DNA of 64,000 nucleotides, from positions 9,726,230 to 9,790,229 of the forward strand of contig CM019230.1 in the NCBI GenBank assembly GCA_009741485.1, in the 5' to 3' direction. Shown piece after piece: positions 62,801 through 64,000 of this stretch. Source of the stretch: Malurus cyaneus samueli. Its lineage: Eukaryota > Chordata > Aves > Passeriformes > Maluridae. Under the pieces are notes generated by a model. It did not search any database. It saw nothing but the letters and a program-made list of their open reading frames with translations, and was not told where the DNA came from. Both the position numbers and the translations under genes were made by a program. Every line of letters begins with the position of its first letter. Within the stretch, counting starts at the first letter, position 1.

Positions 62801-64000
62801 CACAGACCACAGCTCTTTCCTTTTGCTTCTTTACCAACTCTGCTCCTTTATTTTCTTTAGTAGGAGTAGATTGCCTTCAAGGTCTCTCTACACAAGCAAG
62901 TGACTCAACATGAAAATTCTAAGTATTCAGCTCAAATTATGAAAGGTGGTTTACACTCTGTGAGGCTCGAGTGACCTGCATTGAGCAAAGAATGAATTAT
63001 GATCCCCAGCACAGTTACTACACTCCTCCTAACTACCATTTCCTATCCCAAAAGCCCAATTTGAAATTACAGCACAGAATTCCTGTACTCCTAAGTAATT
63101 CAAGAGTTTTAAAAATTACTTCCAATAGTTTAAAAGTGGCTACTTTTGGGACAAAATACAATGAGCAATACATGGAAACTGAAGACATAGAAAACCAGTT
63201 ATGTGTGCGTGAATGTCACCTCTCAGAAGATCTAGCAAAATCTCAAGACAAGTTGCACAGGAGTCTCTAAACAAGATTAATTCTCTTAGTACAGCAGTAT
63301 CCACAGCAAAAGTGAAAGTAGTATGTATAGCAGTAAATACTTCAAAGGATAACCCATAAATTTAATTTTTAATATTAAAAAGATAGTAAAGGAATAAAGG
63401 GAGGAAAAAAGGGTACCTATAAAATTGTATCAAAACCCAAGAGAACTTCATGTTAGTTATGATAGCTGTTCTACTCAGCCTCCATGTGAAAAATGCACAT
63501 GATAACTAAATGTATTCTTCAGAAATTAGTGTCTTACTTAAATTACTTCTCAAGGCTATTTACGTGTTTCCAAGTTAGGCAGGCTACCTAAACATTTCCA
63601 AGCAATTAAAAACAACACAGCATCCTTCCCATTTTGCAGAGAAAACAGAGTTAGATGTCTGCCCCAGTTTTAAGCTTAGTGGAAACAAACAGTAAAACCT
63701 GCAAAAACAGTAAACAGGACTTACTTCAGACTGGGCAAAATATGTGCTGATGGGTGGAATCCCAAAAAACACATCATGACCCTACAACTGAGGTATTACA
63801 AGGTGTCAACATCCAAGAGCCCAACTCAACCAAGGTGACTCCAGGGTGTGGAGCACAGGAAACTCCACAAGACTCACAAGTGATTGCTGAAACCATGAAG
63901 TGCTGTCAAATGTGGCACTATTGCTGCTCCTTCTTTCCCCAGGCTACATTTACAACTGAAAGCGACCATGGCTACTACACTTTGCAACTCTATTCCACAC
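59852..64000. other. Intronic sequence, no gene seen
   Basis: AT-rich intron to the window edge. It contains the 30-bp dimer at 62118-62176. Open frames (up to 113 codons at 61055-61396, minus) have no recognised motif. Confidence 0.5.
62118..62176 (+). repeat. Tandem dimer of a 29-30-bp AT-rich unit
   Basis: Unit one (62118-62146) and unit two (62147-62176) both run AATTTAAATAT...TTTCAGCTT, differing by one inserted base and one substitution. Confidence 0.85.

Larger units (their letters stand above)
6302..64000 (-). other. COX10: COX10 intron upstream of the exon (partial, over 57 kb)
   Basis: In gene order this sequence precedes the recognised exon. The preceding exon should encode the segment ending in the Asn-Gln of the NxxxExxxD motif. 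I searched by eye for its reverse complement next to a splice donor and did not find it, so the intron probably continues past 64000. An exon missed by eye remains possible. Human COX10 is also known for long introns. All remaining features lie inside this stretch and are mostly retroelement fragments. Assignment of the far end to this intron, rather than to upstream flank, is inference. Confidence 0.6.

Noticed and set aside
1..64000. tRNA, rRNA, CRISPR array, or prokaryotic-style operon
   Set aside because: No cloverleaf-like A/B box pairs, no regularly spaced repeats with unique spacers, and no dense coding were seen.

Overview
The window reads as non-coding nuclear DNA of a bird. Low-coding, AT-rich sequence is studded with short, 5'-truncated CR1 LINE fragments, including one with the ATTCTATG-type 3' tail. 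It also carries one clear solo LTR of alpharetrovirus-like layout and one probable ERVL-like solo LTR. There are no bacterial signals such as operons or dense ORFs. The open frames, the longest being 180 codons, are about what chance gives in 64 kb of this composition.

One protein-coding exon can be supported: 71 bp at 6231-6301 on the minus strand. It is flanked by a consensus acceptor and donor and encodes 23 full codons plus two bases of a split codon. I recognise it as an internal exon of COX10, the mitochondrial protoheme IX farnesyltransferase (heme O synthase), probably exon 5 by comparison with the human protein. The window is therefore best read as COX10 intron. Bases 1-6230 are the start of the intron downstream of this exon in gene order. 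Bases 6302-64000 lie upstream of it in gene order, and I found no further COX10 exon there, so the upstream intron appears to exceed 57 kb. The gene runs from high to low coordinates and both of its ends lie outside the window.

Layout: 1-6230 is intron with one CR1 fragment and a trace of an ancient amniote repeat. The exon follows, with another CR1 copy immediately upstream of it in gene order. The 7-31 kb stretch is intron with four CR1 fragments, a MITE-like palindromic element at 12.0-12.15 kb, and three G-quadruplex-prone tracts. At 38.16-38.87 kb lies a probable 711-bp ERVL-like solo LTR. The 42.3-45.2 kb stretch holds paired POU octamers, a GC-shifted block that could be conserved non-coding DNA, and an unidentified island with protein-like reading frames on both strands. 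At 48.09-48.51 kb lies a 429-bp solo LTR with a perfect 6-bp target duplication and an internal array of CGTTAG motifs. Three more CR1 fragments lie at 52.4, 55.7 and 59.5 kb.

I see no CRISPR array, tRNA, rRNA or novel multi-gene system. The most interesting items are the CGTTAG-bearing solo LTR, the MITE-like element, and the 43.6-45.2 kb blocks, which deserve a conservation check.
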